This document shows, piece after piece, positions 34,898 to 43,566 of a stretch of 64,000 nucleotides of DNA. Source of the DNA: Janibacter sp. Soil728 (GTDB lineage: Bacteria; Actinomycetota; Actinomycetes; Actinomycetales; Dermatophilaceae); NCBI RefSeq assembly GCF_001428305.1, contig NZ_LMRZ01000003.1:444225-508224 (forward strand), written 5' to 3'. How positions within the stretch are numbered: the stretch's first letter is position 1; the number at the start of each line of letters is the position of its first letter. A model generated the notes under the pieces. It did no database searches. It saw only the letters and a program-made list of their open reading frames with translations, and had not been told where the DNA came from. The translations under genes and the position numbers were made by a program.

Positions 34898-36472
34898 TCA
34901 GCCCTCGACCCCGAGCTTCGTCAGGATGATCGCCCGGGCCTTGTCTGCGTCGGCCTGACCCTTCATCTCCTTCATGACCTGGCCGATGAGGGCACCGGCG
35001 GCCTGCACCTTGCCGCCACGGATCTTGTCCGCGACATCGGGGTTGGCCGCGATGACCGTGTCGACCGCCGCCTCGAGCGCCCCGTCGTCCTGGACCAGCT
35101 CGAGACCGCGCGCGTCGGCGACGACCGTGGGTGCGCCCTCGCCGTCGAGAACCCCCTCGAGGACCTGGCGAGCCATCTTGTCGTTGAGCCGGCCGGCCAC
35201 GATCAACGACTCGAGCTCGGCGACGTGCTCCGGGGTGATCCCGACCTGCTCGGCGTAGGTCGCCAGGTCGACGCCCTCGGTGTTGGCCCGACGGGAGGGC
35301 TCGGCGAGCCACCACTTGCGCGCCGACTGGGCCTTGGCGCCTGCCGCAACGGTGGCCTCGATGAGCTCGATGGCGCCGGCGTTGATGACATCGCGCATCT
35401 CGAGGCCGGAGAAGCCCCATTCGCCCAGCAGCCGCTTGCGGCGCAGCGCCGGCGGCTCGGGAAGAGCGGAGCGCAGCTCCTCGACCCACTCACGGCTCGG
35501 GGCGACCGGGACGAGATCGGGCTCGGGGAAGTAGCGGTAGTCGTCCGCGTCGGACTTCTCGCGGCCGCTCGTCGTGACGCCGGTGTCCTCGTGCCAGTGC
35601 CGCGTCTCCTGCAGGACCGACCCGCCAGAGGTCAGGACCGCCGCGTGGCGGCAGACCTCGTAGCGCACGGCGCGCTCCACGCTGCGCAGCGAGTTGACGT
35701 TCTTGGTCTCGGAGCGCGTGCCGAGGGGGACGGCCAACTGCTCCGGTGAGGTCGGGTCGTCGCCCGCCTTGGCACGCAGCGACAGGTTGACGTCGCAGCG
35801 CATCGAACCCTGCTCCATCTTCAGGTCCGAGACCTCGAGGGAGCGCAGCAGGTCCCGCAGCGCCCCGACGAAGGCCTTGGCGACCTCGGGGGCCCGCTCG
35901 CCCGCACCGGCGATCGGCCGGGTGACGATCTCGATGAGGGGGATCCCGGCGCGGTTGAAGTCGACGAGCGAGTACTCGGCTCCCTGGATGCGGCCGGTGG
36001 CGCCACCGACGTGCAGGCTCTTGCCGGTGTCCTCCTCCATGTGGGCGCGCTCGATCTCCACACGGAAGATCTCGGTGCCCTCGCCGGTGGCGGCGGGGAT
36101 CTCGACGTCGAGGTAGCCGTCGAAGGCGATCGGCTCGTCGTACTGCGAGGTCTGGAAGTTCTTGGGCATGTCCGGGTAGAAGTAGTTCTTCCGGGCGAAC
36201 CGGCACCACTGCGCGATCGAGCAGTTGAGCGCCAGCCCCATGCGGATCGCCGACTCCACACCGATCTCGTTGACCACGGGCAGGGCTCCGGGCAGGCCGA
36301 GGCAGACCGGGCAGACCTGGGTGTTGGGCTCGGCGCCGAACTCGGTCGCGCAGCCGCAGAACATCTTGGTCCTGGTACCGAGCTCGACGTGCACCTCGAG
36401 ACCCATGACGGGGTCGAAGGTCGTCAGTGCCTCGTCGTAGCCGAGGACGTCGTCGGTGGTGGTCGTCGCCAT
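34898..36472 (-). CDS. gatB: Asp-tRNA(Asn)/Glu-tRNA(Gln) amidotransferase subunit B
   Basis: A 524-residue subunit that binds mischarged tRNA and phosphorylates it before amidation. [18 protein letters not shown] near residue 22, a Cys-rich cradle segment (FCGC near 39, CPVCLG near 54), [18 protein letters not shown] near 92 and the C-terminal YqeY-like tail domain (about 375-524) are present. The N-terminus is about 15 residues longer than many homologues, as in other actinobacteria. It is last of gatC-gatA-gatB, three bases after gatA. Presence of GatCAB implies indirect Gln and/or Asn tRNA charging. Confidence 0.96.
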   Translation of the reverse strand: MATTTTDDVLGYDEALTTFDPVMGLEVHVELGTRTKMFCGCATEFGAEPNTQVCPVCLGLPGALPVVNEIGVESAIRMGLALNCSIAQWCRFARKNYFYPDMPKNFQTSQYDEPIAFDGYLDVEIPAATGEGTEIFRVEIERAHMEEDTGKSLHVGGATGRIQGAEYSLVDFNRAGIPLIEIVTRPIAGAGERAPEVAKAFVGALRDLLRSLEVSDLKMEQGSMRCDVNLSLRAKAGDDPTSPEQLAVPLGTRSETKNVNSLRSVERAVRYEVCRHAAVLTSGGSVLQETRHWHEDTGVTTSGREKSDADDYRYFPEPDLVPVAPSREWVEELRSALPEPPALRRKRLLGEWGFSGLEMRDVINAGAIELIEATVAAGAKAQSARKWWLAEPSRRANTEGVDLATYAEQVGITPEHVAELESLIVAGRLNDKMARQVLEGVLDGEGAPTVVADARGLELVQDDGALEAAVDTVIAANPDVADKIRGGKVQAAGALIGQVMKEMKGQADADKARAIILTKLGVEG

Positions 36473-36475
36473 GTC

Positions 36476-37990
36476 TCAGGCTCCCTTCGTGATGGCCAGC
36501 TCGGGGGCCTGCTCGAGCAGGTGCCCGCCCCAGGCGGAGACGAGGCGCTGCTCGAGAGCCGCGCCGACGGTGTAGAGACGGTCATCGGCCATGGCCGGCG
36601 CGAGGATCTGGAAGCCTGCGGGCAGCCCGTCCTCGGCCAGACCGCTCGGCAGTGACATGCCGGGCACGCCGGCGAGGTTGGCCGGGATCGTCGCGATGTC
36701 GCCGCGGTACATGGCCATCGGGTCGTCGGTCTTGTCACCGAAGCGGAAGGCCGTCGTCGGGGCCGTCGGGCTGACGAGGACGTCAGCGCTGCCGAAGGCC
36801 GCGGCGAAGTCGTCGGCGATGAGACGACGCACCTTCTGCGCGCTGCCGTAGTAGGCGTCGTAGTAGCCCGAGGAGAGGGCATAGGTGCCCAGGATGATGC
36901 GGCGCTTGACCTCGTCGCCGAAGCCGGCGTCGCGGCTGGCCGCCATGACCTGCTCGGCGCTCGGTGCGTCGATCCCGTCCGGGGAGACCCGCAGGCCGTA
37001 GCGCATCGCGTCGAAGCGGGCGAGGTTGCTGCTGGCCTCGCTCGGCATGATCAGGTAGTAGGCGCCGAGGGCGTGCACGAAGTTGGGGCAGGAGACCTCG
37101 ACGACCTCGGCGCCGGCGTCGACGAGGTGCTGCACCGACTCGTCGAAGCGGGCCTGGACGAGTGGCGAGAAGCCCTCTCCCGTCAGCTCCTTGACGATGC
37201 CGATGCGCAGGCCCTTGACGTCAGCGCGCTGGGCGGCGCCGACGACATCCGGGACGGGCTGGTCGATCGAGGTGGAGTCGAGCGGGTCGTGACCGGCCAT
37301 GACCTCGTGCAGGAGCGCGGTGTCGAGGACGGTGCGCGCACAGGGGCCGCCCTGGTCGAGCGAGGAGGCCATCGCGATCATCCCGTAGCGGGAGACGCCA
37401 CCGTAGGTGGGCTTGACGCCGACCGAACCGGTGAGGGCCGCGGGCTGACGGATCGAACCACCCGTGTCGGTGCCGGTGGCCAGAGGTGCCTGCCACGAGG
37501 CGACGGCAGCGCTGGAGCCACCGCCGGAGCCGCCGGGGATGCGCTCGAGGTCCCACGGGTTGCGCGTCAGGCCGTAGGCCGAGTGCTCCGTGGAGGAGCC
37601 CATCGCGAACTCGTCCATGTTGGTCTTGCCGAGGATCGGCAGGCCGGCCGCCTTGAGCTTGGCGACGATGGTCGCGTCGTACGGCGGGACCCAGCCCTCG
37701 AGCATCTTGGACCCGGCGGTCGTCGGCATGCCGGTCGTCGTCATGACGTCCTTGACGGCGATCGGGACGCCGGCGAGACGGTGGAGGTCCTCCCCCTTCG
37801 CCCGGCGGTCGTCGATCTCGCGCGCCTCGGCGAGGGCCGACTCACCCGCGACGTGGAGGTAGGCGCCGACCTGCTCGTCGACTCCCTGGATGCGGTCGAG
37901 GTGGGCGCGGGTGATCTGCTCGGAGGACAGGTCACCGGAGGCCAGCGCGTCAGCGAGCGCGGCAGCGGTCATGCGGGTGGGGTCGCTCAT
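36476..37990 (-). CDS. gatA: Asp-tRNA(Asn)/Glu-tRNA(Gln) amidotransferase subunit A
   Basis: A 504-residue amidase that releases ammonia from glutamine for GatB. The Ser-cisSer-Lys triad is visible: lysine in PIAVKDVM near 81, and [12 protein letters not shown] near 154-165 giving the cis-serine and nucleophile in [11 protein letters not shown] near 176. Length is typical. It is 14 bases downstream of gatC and overlaps nothing; the operon order gatC-gatA-gatB is canonical. Confidence 0.96.
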   Translation of the reverse strand: MSDPTRMTAAALADALASGDLSSEQITRAHLDRIQGVDEQVGAYLHVAGESALAEAREIDDRRAKGEDLHRLAGVPIAVKDVMTTTGMPTTAGSKMLEGWVPPYDATIVAKLKAAGLPILGKTNMDEFAMGSSTEHSAYGLTRNPWDLERIPGGSGGGSSAAVASWQAPLATGTDTGGSIRQPAALTGSVGVKPTYGGVSRYGMIAMASSLDQGGPCARTVLDTALLHEVMAGHDPLDSTSIDQPVPDVVGAAQRADVKGLRIGIVKELTGEGFSPLVQARFDESVQHLVDAGAEVVEVSCPNFVHALGAYYLIMPSEASSNLARFDAMRYGLRVSPDGIDAPSAEQVMAASRDAGFGDEVKRRIILGTYALSSGYYDAYYGSAQKVRRLIADDFAAAFGSADVLVSPTAPTTAFRFGDKTDDPMAMYRGDIATIPANLAGVPGMSLPSGLAEDGLPAGFQILAPAMADDRLYTVGAALEQRLVSAWGGHLLEQAPELAITKGA

Positions 37991-38004
37991 GGTGTCCTTC
38001 TGGC

Positions 38005-38301
38005 TCAGTCTTCGGTGAGGATGCGCGGCACGGCGAAGCGCTCGATCTCGGAGGCGGGCGCCATCGCGAGAGCCGCCTCGGGGGTCAACGACGCACGCAC
38101 CTCGTCCGGACGGGTGACGTTGACGATCGGCATCGGGTGGCTCATCGGCTCGACGCCATCGATCGGGGCCTGCTGCACGGCCGCGACCGAGGAGATGATG
38201 CTCGCGAGCTCGCCCACCATGGTGTCGAGCTCGGCGTCGGACAGGTCGATACGAGCCAACGAGGCGAGATGTGCCACGTCGTCGCGAGTGAGGTCAGCCA
38301 T
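38005..38301 (-). CDS. gatC: Asp-tRNA(Asn)/Glu-tRNA(Gln) amidotransferase subunit C
   Basis: A 98-residue clamp subunit that wraps around Gat[19 protein letters not shown] near residue 10 and the C-terminal [20 protein letters not shown] are hallmark segments. ATG 38301 is chosen because a TAGACT hexamer lies seven bases upstream, making this the leaderless first gene of the operon; an in-frame GTG or ATG further upstream is unsupported. Confidence 0.94.
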   Translation of the reverse strand: MADLTRDDVAHLASLARIDLSDAELDTMVGELASIISSVAAVQQAPIDGVEPMSHPMPIVNVTRPDEVRASLTPEAALAMAPASEIERFAVPRILTED

Positions 38302-38308
38302 GCGGGAC

Positions 38309-38314
38309 AGTCTA
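38309..38314 (-). promoter_or_regulatory. Candidate -10 element of gatCAB
   Basis: TAGACT on the minus strand, seven bases before ATG 38301. Confidence 0.45.
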
Positions 38315-38354
38315 GGTTCCGGCGAAGGGAGCACCGCCCCCGGTCGGTCGGGCG

Positions 38355-39070
38355 GTGCTGCGCGCCCTTACCGGTGCGCTCACGCTCGCAGGAGCGGGCG
38401 TGGTGGTCGGGTGTGCCGACGCGCCGGGAGGCGAAGGGGTGCCGTCCGGGGTGAGGGTCGAGCGCGGCACCGTCTCCGGAGCGGGCATCCGGGACGCGAA
38501 GTGGGCACTCGTCCGGCCGGACGGTGACGCCGAGGTGGCCGTCTGCGTCGTGCTGCACGGCAAGGGAGGCCACGTCGACCAGGTCTTCGGAGGTGGGCTG
38601 CGGGCCGAGGAGGTCCTCGCCGACCTGCTGGCCGACGGGGACTTCCCTTCGCCGTGGCCGCGGTCGACGGTGGCGACAACTACTGGCAGGCCCGGGCCGA
38701 CGGGAGCGACTTGGGCGCCCTCGTCACCGAGCACCTCCTGCCGCTCCTCGCGGACGAGCAGGCGATCGACACGACGAGGATCGGACTGCTCGGCGGGTCC
38801 ATTGGGCGGGTACGGGGCACTGCTCCTCACCGGGTCGCTGGGGCGAGCGCGTGTGGCGGGAGTCGCGGCGGAGTCCCCGGCCCTGTGGTTCAACGCGGGC
38901 GGGACCCCGGCCGGCGCTTCGACGACGCCGAGTACTAGGCGGCTCACGCGGTCAGGGGCGCCAGTCGCGGCTGCGCGGCATCCCGGTGGGTGTCGACTGC
39001 GACGACGAGGACCCCTTCGCAGCTGTCGTGGATGGGCCGCCACCTGACAGCCTGATGCGGTCGGCGCTTG
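38355..39070 (+). pseudogene. Decayed esterase (alpha/beta hydrolase) lipoprotein gene
   Basis: Pieces of one alpha/beta-hydrolase are spread over three frames. A signal and lipobox-like VVVGCADAPG, then AVCVVLHGKGGH, read from 38355. A one-base loss near 38646 shifts to AVAAVDGGDNYWQARADG and RIGLLGGSIG, the nucleophile-elbow region. An extra base near 38808 returns to GYGALLLTG and ESPALWFNAGG. A further shift near 38915 gives FDDAEY and a stop at 38936, and the tail LRGIPVGVD-DDEDPFAA is in the third frame. With at least three shifts and one stop it cannot make the enzyme. Homology ends where the inverted-repeat element at 39071 begins. Confidence 0.8.
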
Positions 39071-39180
39071 TGACTCGCGGGTACGACGACAGGCTCCGTG
39101 GCCTTGGTGCACCCAACCCCCGGGAACTCGGCGTCGTTTGAGGCTTCGCTCGACACTCTGTCGTCGTACCCGCGCGTCAC
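39071..39180. repeat. Inverted-repeat pair 1 flanking the DUF559 gene
   Basis: Left arm TGACTCGCGGGTACGACGAC plus AG (39071-39092); right arm CTGTCGTCGTACCCGCGCGT plus CA (39159-39180). The arms are complementary over 22 bases with one mismatch. Arm starts are 88 bases apart, exactly as in pair 2. The interior is not shared with pair 2. Confidence 0.9.
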
Positions 39181-39227
39181 ATGTCCTGTGGACAACCCGA
39201 AGCACGCATCTGGGCCCCGCCACCAAA

Positions 39228-40163
39228 ATGCTTGCCATGCAGCCAGATCAGGTTCTTTCGGAACTGGGCGGGATGGGTTCTCGAGCCGACCTGCTCGCCA
39301 AGGTCACCGAGGCGTCCCTGCGACGAGCCCTCGCGGCGGGATCCGTGGTGCGCCAGTCCCGAGGGAGGTATGCCCTTCCCGTCAGGCCACGCATCGGCGA
39401 ACGCGCTGAGCTTGCAGAGCTGGCCCTCTCCGGCCAGCGCGCTGCCCACGAGTTGTCAGGGACTGCGATCCTGCTGAGTGCAGCGGCGCGCTGGGGCTGG
39501 TCGACCAAATGGGTCGCCACCCTCCCTCAGGTGGCCGTCCCCCTGGGCCGCAAGGTCTCTCCACGTGCTCGACGGTCGATCGACGTGCGATGGCGACCAG
39601 TGCTGCCGGGCGACCGCGACGACGGCTGGGTGACCTCTCGGGTGCGGACCGCCATGGACTGCGCGGTTCTACTACCGGCAGATGAGGGGCTGGCTGTCCT
39701 CGACTCCGCGCTGCGCGAAGGTGCGATCGACCGGGATGAGCTGCTCTTCGCTTCGGCGGGTCTGCCTCGCAAGTCTTCCAGCAGAGTCGAGAGCCTCGTC
39801 CGGATGGCGAGCCCTCTGGCGGCGAACCCCTTCGAGTCGGTGCTGCGCTGGATCGTCTCGGACATCTCGGGACTGAGCGTCCAGCCACAGGTGGAGATCA
39901 CGGATGGTGACGGGCCGATCGGCCGCGTCGATCTGGCGGACGAGGAGCTGCGGATCGTCATCGAGGCGGATTCCTTCGAGTGGCACGGGCAGCGCGAGGC
40001 CCTCGAGCGCGACTGCATCCGGTACAACCGGCTGGTCGCGGACGGGTGGCTGGTCCTGCGCTTCAGCTGGGACCAGGTCATGCACCACCCCGAGCGGGTC
40101 CGTGACCTCGTCCTTCGCACAGTAGCGCAACGTGACTCGCGGGTACGACGACACGTTGCGTGA
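39228..40163 (+). CDS. DUF559 (Vsr/PD-(D/E)xK-like) nuclease with N-terminal winged-helix region
   Basis: A 311-residue protein. The N-terminal part (about 1-60, VLSELGGMGSRADLLAKVTEASLRRALAAG) looks like an AbiEi-type winged helix; the middle is a helical linker; the C-terminal about 110 residues form a DUF559 nuclease: RVDLADEELRIVIEADSFEWHG supplies the D and E-x-D metal residues, followed by RYNRLVADGWLVLRFSWDQVM. Such proteins are common in actinobacteria with no established role; AbiEi members act as antitoxin-like repressors. The last ten codons (after VAQRDSR) are encoded inside inverted-repeat pair 2. Start ATG 39228, alternative ATG 39237. Confidence 0.78.
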   Translation: MLAMQPDQVLSELGGMGSRADLLAKVTEASLRRALAAGSVVRQSRGRYALPVRPRIGERAELAELALSGQRAAHELSGTAILLSAAARWGWSTKWVATLPQVAVPLGRKVSPRARRSIDVRWRPVLPGDRDDGWVTSRVRTAMDCAVLLPADEGLAVLDSALREGAIDRDELLFASAGLPRKSSSRVESLVRMASPLAANPFESVLRWIVSDISGLSVQPQVEITDGDGPIGRVDLADEELRIVIEADSFEWHGQREALERDCIRYNRLVADGWLVLRFSWDQVMHHPERVRDLVLRTVAQRDSRVRRHVA

Positions 40164-40242
40164 CCGCCGCCCCCACAGCCCCCGCCCCATGGGGGGCTGA
40201 CCATCCGATGTCCACCAACATGTCGTCGTACCCGCGCGTAAC
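40133..40242. repeat. Inverted-repeat pair 2 flanking the DUF559 gene
   Basis: Left arm TGACTCGCGGGTACGACGAC plus AC (40133-40154) is in the last codons of the nuclease gene. Right arm TGTCGTCGTACCCGCGCGTA plus AC begins at 40221. The left arm always reads CTCGCGGG and the right CCCGCGCG, the same asymmetric mismatch as pair 1. Confidence 0.9.
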
Positions 40243-40263
40243 GGCGCGGCGGGGCAGCCAGAG

Positions 40264-40361
40264 GACGGCCCGGCGGGTGGGGTCACAGGAGGGGCACGGC
40301 GGACCGGGTCCGCTCGACGGCCCGGCGGGTGGGGTCACAGGAGGGGCACGGCGGACCGGGC
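40264..40361. repeat. 52-bp-period tandem duplication of the nitrilase gene end
   Basis: The segment starting GACGGCCCGGCGGGTGGGG and including TCACAGGAGGGGCACGGCGG occurs at 40264 and again at 40316. The second copy holds the last codons and stop of the nitrilase gene (RSAVPLL-stop); the first is a non-coding duplicate downstream of that stop. Confidence 0.8.
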
Positions 40362-41138
40362 ACTCTCGACGGCCTGCCGGTCGATCTCGCCGACCAGCAC
40401 GTCCTCTCCCCCGCCCAGGCGGGCGCGGACCTCGCCGGTGGGGTCGGCGAGGACGGAGCGGCCGATGCCGTAGGGGCCGCGCACCGAGTCAGCCGTCCAC
40501 GCCTGGCCGACGGCGAGCAGCCACGCCTGGGCGTCGTGGGCACGGGCCCGCGTCAGCAGGTCCCACTGACTCGCCTTGCCGGGCCCGTCACCCCATGACG
40601 CCGGCAGCACGACGACCTGCGCACCGGCCCGGCCGAGCGCGGTGAAGTGATCGGCGAAGCGCACGTCGTAGCAGGTGGCCAGGCCGACCCGCCAGCCGTC
40701 GACGTCGACCGTGACGACCTCCTCCCCCGGCGCCACGGTGTCGGACTCCGTGTTGCCGAAGGCGTCGTAGAGGTGGATCTTGCGGTAGCTCGTCTCGGTC
40801 GTGCCGGGCCCGGTGGCGAACAGCGTGTTGTGCACCCGCGAGCGCTCCCGGCCGTCAGCGGTCGTGATCTGGTCGGCGGGGGCGAACATACCGACGACGA
40901 TGCTCACGCCATGGCGCTCGGCGAGCGAGCGGACCCCGTCGGCGAAACGCCCGTCGAGCGGCTCGGCGACCGTGTCGAGCCGCCCGGCGAAGGAGGCCAT
41001 CGCCGCCTCCGGGTGGACCACCAGCCGCGCGCCGGCCTCGGCGGCGCGACCGGTGAGCTCGTCGATGCGCGCGAGGTTGGCGACCGGGTCGCCGGTGGAG
41101 GTCCACTGGCACCCCGCGAGGCGAAGAGAGTCACTCAC
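40335..41138 (-). CDS. Nitrilase superfamily carbon-nitrogen hydrolase
   Basis: A 267-residue amidase of the nitrilase fold with the catalytic triad E44 (HPEAAM), K120 (YRKIHLYD) and C156 (ATCYDVRF). YDAFGNTESDTVAPG and LLTRARAHDAQAW fit the omega-amidase/NIT branch, which removes amide nitrogen from 2-oxoglutaramate-like compounds; the exact substrate is not certain. Its GTG start overlaps the stop of the SRPBCC gene (GTGA), so the two are co-translated. The 3' end has been tandemly duplicated. Confidence 0.88.
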   Translation of the reverse strand: MSDSLRLAGCQWTSTGDPVANLARIDELTGRAAEAGARLVVHPEAAMASFAGRLDTVAEPLDGRFADGVRSLAERHGVSIVVGMFAPADQITTADGRERSRVHNTLFATGPGTTETSYRKIHLYDAFGNTESDTVAPGEEVVTVDVDGWRVGLATCYDVRFADHFTALGRAGAQVVVLPASWGDGPGKASQWDLLTRARAHDAQAWLLAVGQAWTADSVRGPYGIGRSVLADPTGEVRARLGGGEDVLVGEIDRQAVESARSAVPLL

Positions 41139-41671
41139 GCGACCTCGCCCCCTTCGGCCTGCTGGTCGGCACCGGCACGACGGGCCATGTCCGCACGGGC
41201 CGCCGCGAGCACCTGCTCGTCCCGGCACCCCCCGGCGAAGCCGTCGATCCGCTTGCGGATCTCCCGGCCGAGCAGCCACTGGCCGATCGGGTGGGCGATG
41301 CGCTGCAGCCAGGTGGGGCGCACGTCGTAGGTGTACTTCCACACCGCGAGCGTGCCGTCACCATCGGGCTGGAAGCGCCACCCGCCGCCGAAGCGCGCGA
41401 AGAACCACGGCCCCCGCACCATGGTCATCCCGACTGACGTGGGCGGGCGCCACGAGACGTACTCGCTGACCATGCTCGGCGAGATCGGCCCGGCGAAGGA
41501 CGAGCGGGTGTAGGTGCGCACCCCCACCCCCGGCTCGACCGCTCCGTCGAGGAAGCGCTGCTCGCGGATGAAGGGGTCCCACCGTCGGCGGACCGCACCG
41601 GTCGTCTGGGACACGGCGAAGGCGAGGTCCGGCGGGATCGGGACGTGCACGTCGGCGCTGACCTGTGGCAT
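41135..41671 (-). CDS. SRPBCC (polyketide cyclase/START-like) family protein
   Basis: A 178-residue protein with the START-like helix-grip plan: VSADVHVPIPPDLAFAVSQ at the start, VRTYTRSSFAGPISPSMVSEYVSWRPPTSVGM in the middle (quoted partly: SMVSEYVSWRPP), a long C-terminal helix GREIRKRIDGFAGGCRDE, then a short charged tail. The fold binds hydrophobic ligands; no ligand or reaction can be deduced. ATG 41671 has an AAGGTGGAG ribosome binding site. First gene of a two-gene operon with the nitrilase, divergent from the HIT gene. Confidence 0.75.
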   Translation of the reverse strand: MPQVSADVHVPIPPDLAFAVSQTTGAVRRRWDPFIREQRFLDGAVEPGVGVRTYTRSSFAGPISPSMVSEYVSWRPPTSVGMTMVRGPWFFARFGGGWRFQPDGDGTLAVWKYTYDVRPTWLQRIAHPIGQWLLGREIRKRIDGFAGGCRDEQVLAAARADMARRAGADQQAEGGEVA

Positions 41672-41681
41672 GTCTCCACCT

Positions 41682-41687
41682 TAGGCT
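41682..41687 (+). promoter_or_regulatory. Candidate -10 element of the HIT gene
   Basis: TAGGCT, seven bases before ATG 41695. The reverse strand of this region carries TAAGGT before the divergent SRPBCC gene. Confidence 0.4.
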
Positions 41688-41694
41688 GGGTGAC

Positions 41695-42138
41695 ATGGCG
41701 ACTCTCTTCACGAAGATCATCAACGGCGAGATCCCCGGACGGTTCGTGTGGTCCGACGAGACCTGCGTGGCCTTCCTGACGATCGAGCCGGTCACCGACG
41801 GCCACACGATGATCGTCTCCCGCGCCGAGATCGAGCAGTGGACCGATGCGGATCCGACCACCTGGGCGCACCTGCAGGAGGTCGCCCGGCTCATCGGCCG
41901 CGCGCAGCAGGCCGAGTGGCAGACCCCGCGGGTCGCCCTGATGCTCGAGGGCTTCGAGGTTCCCCACCTGCACGTGCACGTGTGGCCGGCGGCCTCCGCG
42001 GCCGAGGTCGAGCCGCACGCGATCATGAAGGACGTGCCCGCCGAGCGCTTCGACGAGATCGCCGAGCGACTGCGCTCCCGCCTGCGCGCCGATGGTCACG
42101 AGGCCACCGTTCCGGGCCCGGGGCCGCTGCCCGCATGA
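41695..42138 (+). CDS. HIT family hydrolase (histidine triad)
   Basis: A 147-residue protein. The histidine triad HLHVHVWP is at 91-98, with the nucleophilic middle/last histidines 93 and 95; FTKIINGEIPGRFVWSDE near 5 and DGHTMIVSRAEI near 35 form the nucleotide pocket. HIT proteins cleave nucleoside 5'-phosphoramidates or dinucleotides. The TGA overlaps the ATG of the next gene (ATGA), so the pair is translationally coupled. Confidence 0.92.
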   Translation: MATLFTKIINGEIPGRFVWSDETCVAFLTIEPVTDGHTMIVSRAEIEQWTDADPTTWAHLQEVARLIGRAQQAEWQTPRVALMLEGFEVPHLHVHVWPAASAAEVEPHAIMKDVPAERFDEIAERLRSRLRADGHEATVPGPGPLPA

Positions 42139-42929
42139 TGTCCCGCCGCGTCAAGGCGCTGATCTTCGGTGCGGCGATCCTGGCCTTCGCGCTGGCCCTC
42201 GTCGGTGGCGCGGCGCTCTTCGCCAGCACCGGCCAGCCGTGGCCTGCGGCCGGCTGGGCGCTCGTCTGGGGCATCGCGGTCGCCACGACGACCTGGGGCC
42301 TCGTCGGCCACCTCCGAGAGACCGACCCCGCGCTGGTGGACGAAGGGGGCCACACCGTCGTCGCTCCCCCGGCGGCCCCCCTTCCTCCCGCGACCGACCG
42401 CAAGAACCCGTGGCCGGTCGAGTGGCTGGCCCCGGCGCTGGCGGAGGCCTTCGCAGGCACGCCCTATGTCGTGCGCAGCAACGGCCGCTCGATCCTCGTG
42501 CACGCCGATCTCGTCGACGCGCGCTGGCAGCACGTCGCGACGGCCCACCACCTGCGGCAGACCTTCGTCGCACGCTTCACCCCCACCGGGACGAAGGGGG
42601 TGATCCGCCGGACCGACGAGTCGCGCCGGCTCGAGGCGAGCGCCGGGGTGACGCACCTCGGTGCCCAGCTGGCGGTGCAGTCCGGACGCCAGTGGGGCCG
42701 CACCCGACGGGTCGAGTACGGCCTGGGGCTGGATGGCTTCAAGAAGAGGGTCGACTTCGAGTTCTCCACCGCAGAGATCAACCAGCCGGTCAGGGAGGTC
42801 ATGACCCGCGCGGGCTGGCGCGCGACGCTCGACGCCGAGTCCAAGGGTGCGCTCGTCATGGGCGTGATGGGCCTGTCCGCCCTCGTGCTCGTCCCGGTGG
42901 CCCTGCTCGTGAAGAACCTCCTCGGCTGA
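42135..42929 (+). CDS. Hypothetical membrane protein coupled to the HIT gene
   Basis: A 264-residue protein not recognised. It has two N-terminal membrane segments (about 7-30 and 37-58), a proline-alanine linker (VVAPPAAPLPP), a central soluble region with paired basic-aromatic motifs (WQHVATAHHLRQTFVARF, VIRRTDESRRLEAS) and a C-terminal membrane segment (about 238-260). The ATG overlaps the HIT stop codon. The topology places the central domain in the cytoplasm or outside, with both ends anchored. Confidence 0.7.
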   Translation: MMSRRVKALIFGAAILAFALALVGGAALFASTGQPWPAAGWALVWGIAVATTTWGLVGHLRETDPALVDEGGHTVVAPPAAPLPPATDRKNPWPVEWLAPALAEAFAGTPYVVRSNGRSILVHADLVDARWQHVATAHHLRQTFVARFTPTGTKGVIRRTDESRRLEASAGVTHLGAQLAVQSGRQWGRTRRVEYGLGLDGFKKRVDFEFSTAEINQPVREVMTRAGWRATLDAESKGALVMGVMGLSALVLVPVALLVKNLLG

Positions 42930-42986
42930 GCGCCCACACCTCGGGCCGGTCGTGACTCGTCGCGCCTGAGGGTGTAGGCATAAGGC

Positions 42987-43481
42987 ATGGCTACCACCGC
43001 ATTCAAGGGCAACCCCGTCAACACCGTCGGCGAGCTGCCGGCCGCCGGCGCCACCGCTCCGGCCTTCGACCTCGTCGGCGACGGACTGTCGGCGCTGACC
43101 ACCGCCGACGTCTCCGGTCGCGTCGTCCTCAACATCTTCCCCAGCATCGACACCGGTGTCTGCGCTGCGAGCGTGCGCAAGTTCAACGAGCTCGCCGCCA
43201 GCCTCGACAACACGACCGTCGTCAACGTCTCCCAGGACCTCCCCTTCGCGCAGGCTCGTTTCTGCGGCGCCGAGGGCATCGACAAGGTCAAGGTCGGCTC
43301 GACCTTCCGCTCCTCATTCGGTGAGGACTACGGCGTGACGATGGCCGACGGCCCGATGGCCGGTCTGCTCGCCCGCTCGGTCGTCGTCCTCGACGCCGAC
43401 GGCAAGGTCCTGCACACCGAGCTCGTCCCCGAGATCACCCAGGAGCCCGACTACGACGCGGCCGTCAAGGCGCTCGGCTGA
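42987..43481 (+). CDS. tpx: Thiol peroxidase
   Basis: A 164-residue atypical 2-Cys peroxiredoxin that reduces hydroperoxides with thioredoxin. The peroxidatic cysteine is C59 in [12 protein letters not shown], the resolving cysteine C93 in QARFCGAEG, and the N-terminal [12 protein letters not shown] is the Tpx hallmark. Length is typical. ATG 42987 matches the family start; it is monocistronic, ending at a strong bidirectional terminator. Confidence 0.95.
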   Translation: MATTAFKGNPVNTVGELPAAGATAPAFDLVGDGLSALTTADVSGRVVLNIFPSIDTGVCAASVRKFNELAASLDNTTVVNVSQDLPFAQARFCGAEGIDKVKVGSTFRSSFGEDYGVTMADGPMAGLLARSVVVLDADGKVLHTELVPEITQEPDYDAAVKALG

Positions 43482-43495
43482 TCGGTCCCGACCCC

Positions 43496-43535
43496 GAAGG
43501 GGGGATGTCGTCCACGTCGGCGACATCCCCCCTTC
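43496..43535. terminator. Bidirectional terminator after tpx
   Basis: GAAGGGGGGATGTCG and CGACATCCCCCCTTC form a 15-bp perfect stem with a 10-base loop in the convergent gap between tpx and the methyltransferase gene. Confidence 0.85.
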
Positions 43536-43566
43536 GTCATGTCCGAAGGGTCGGCCCGGGAGAACG

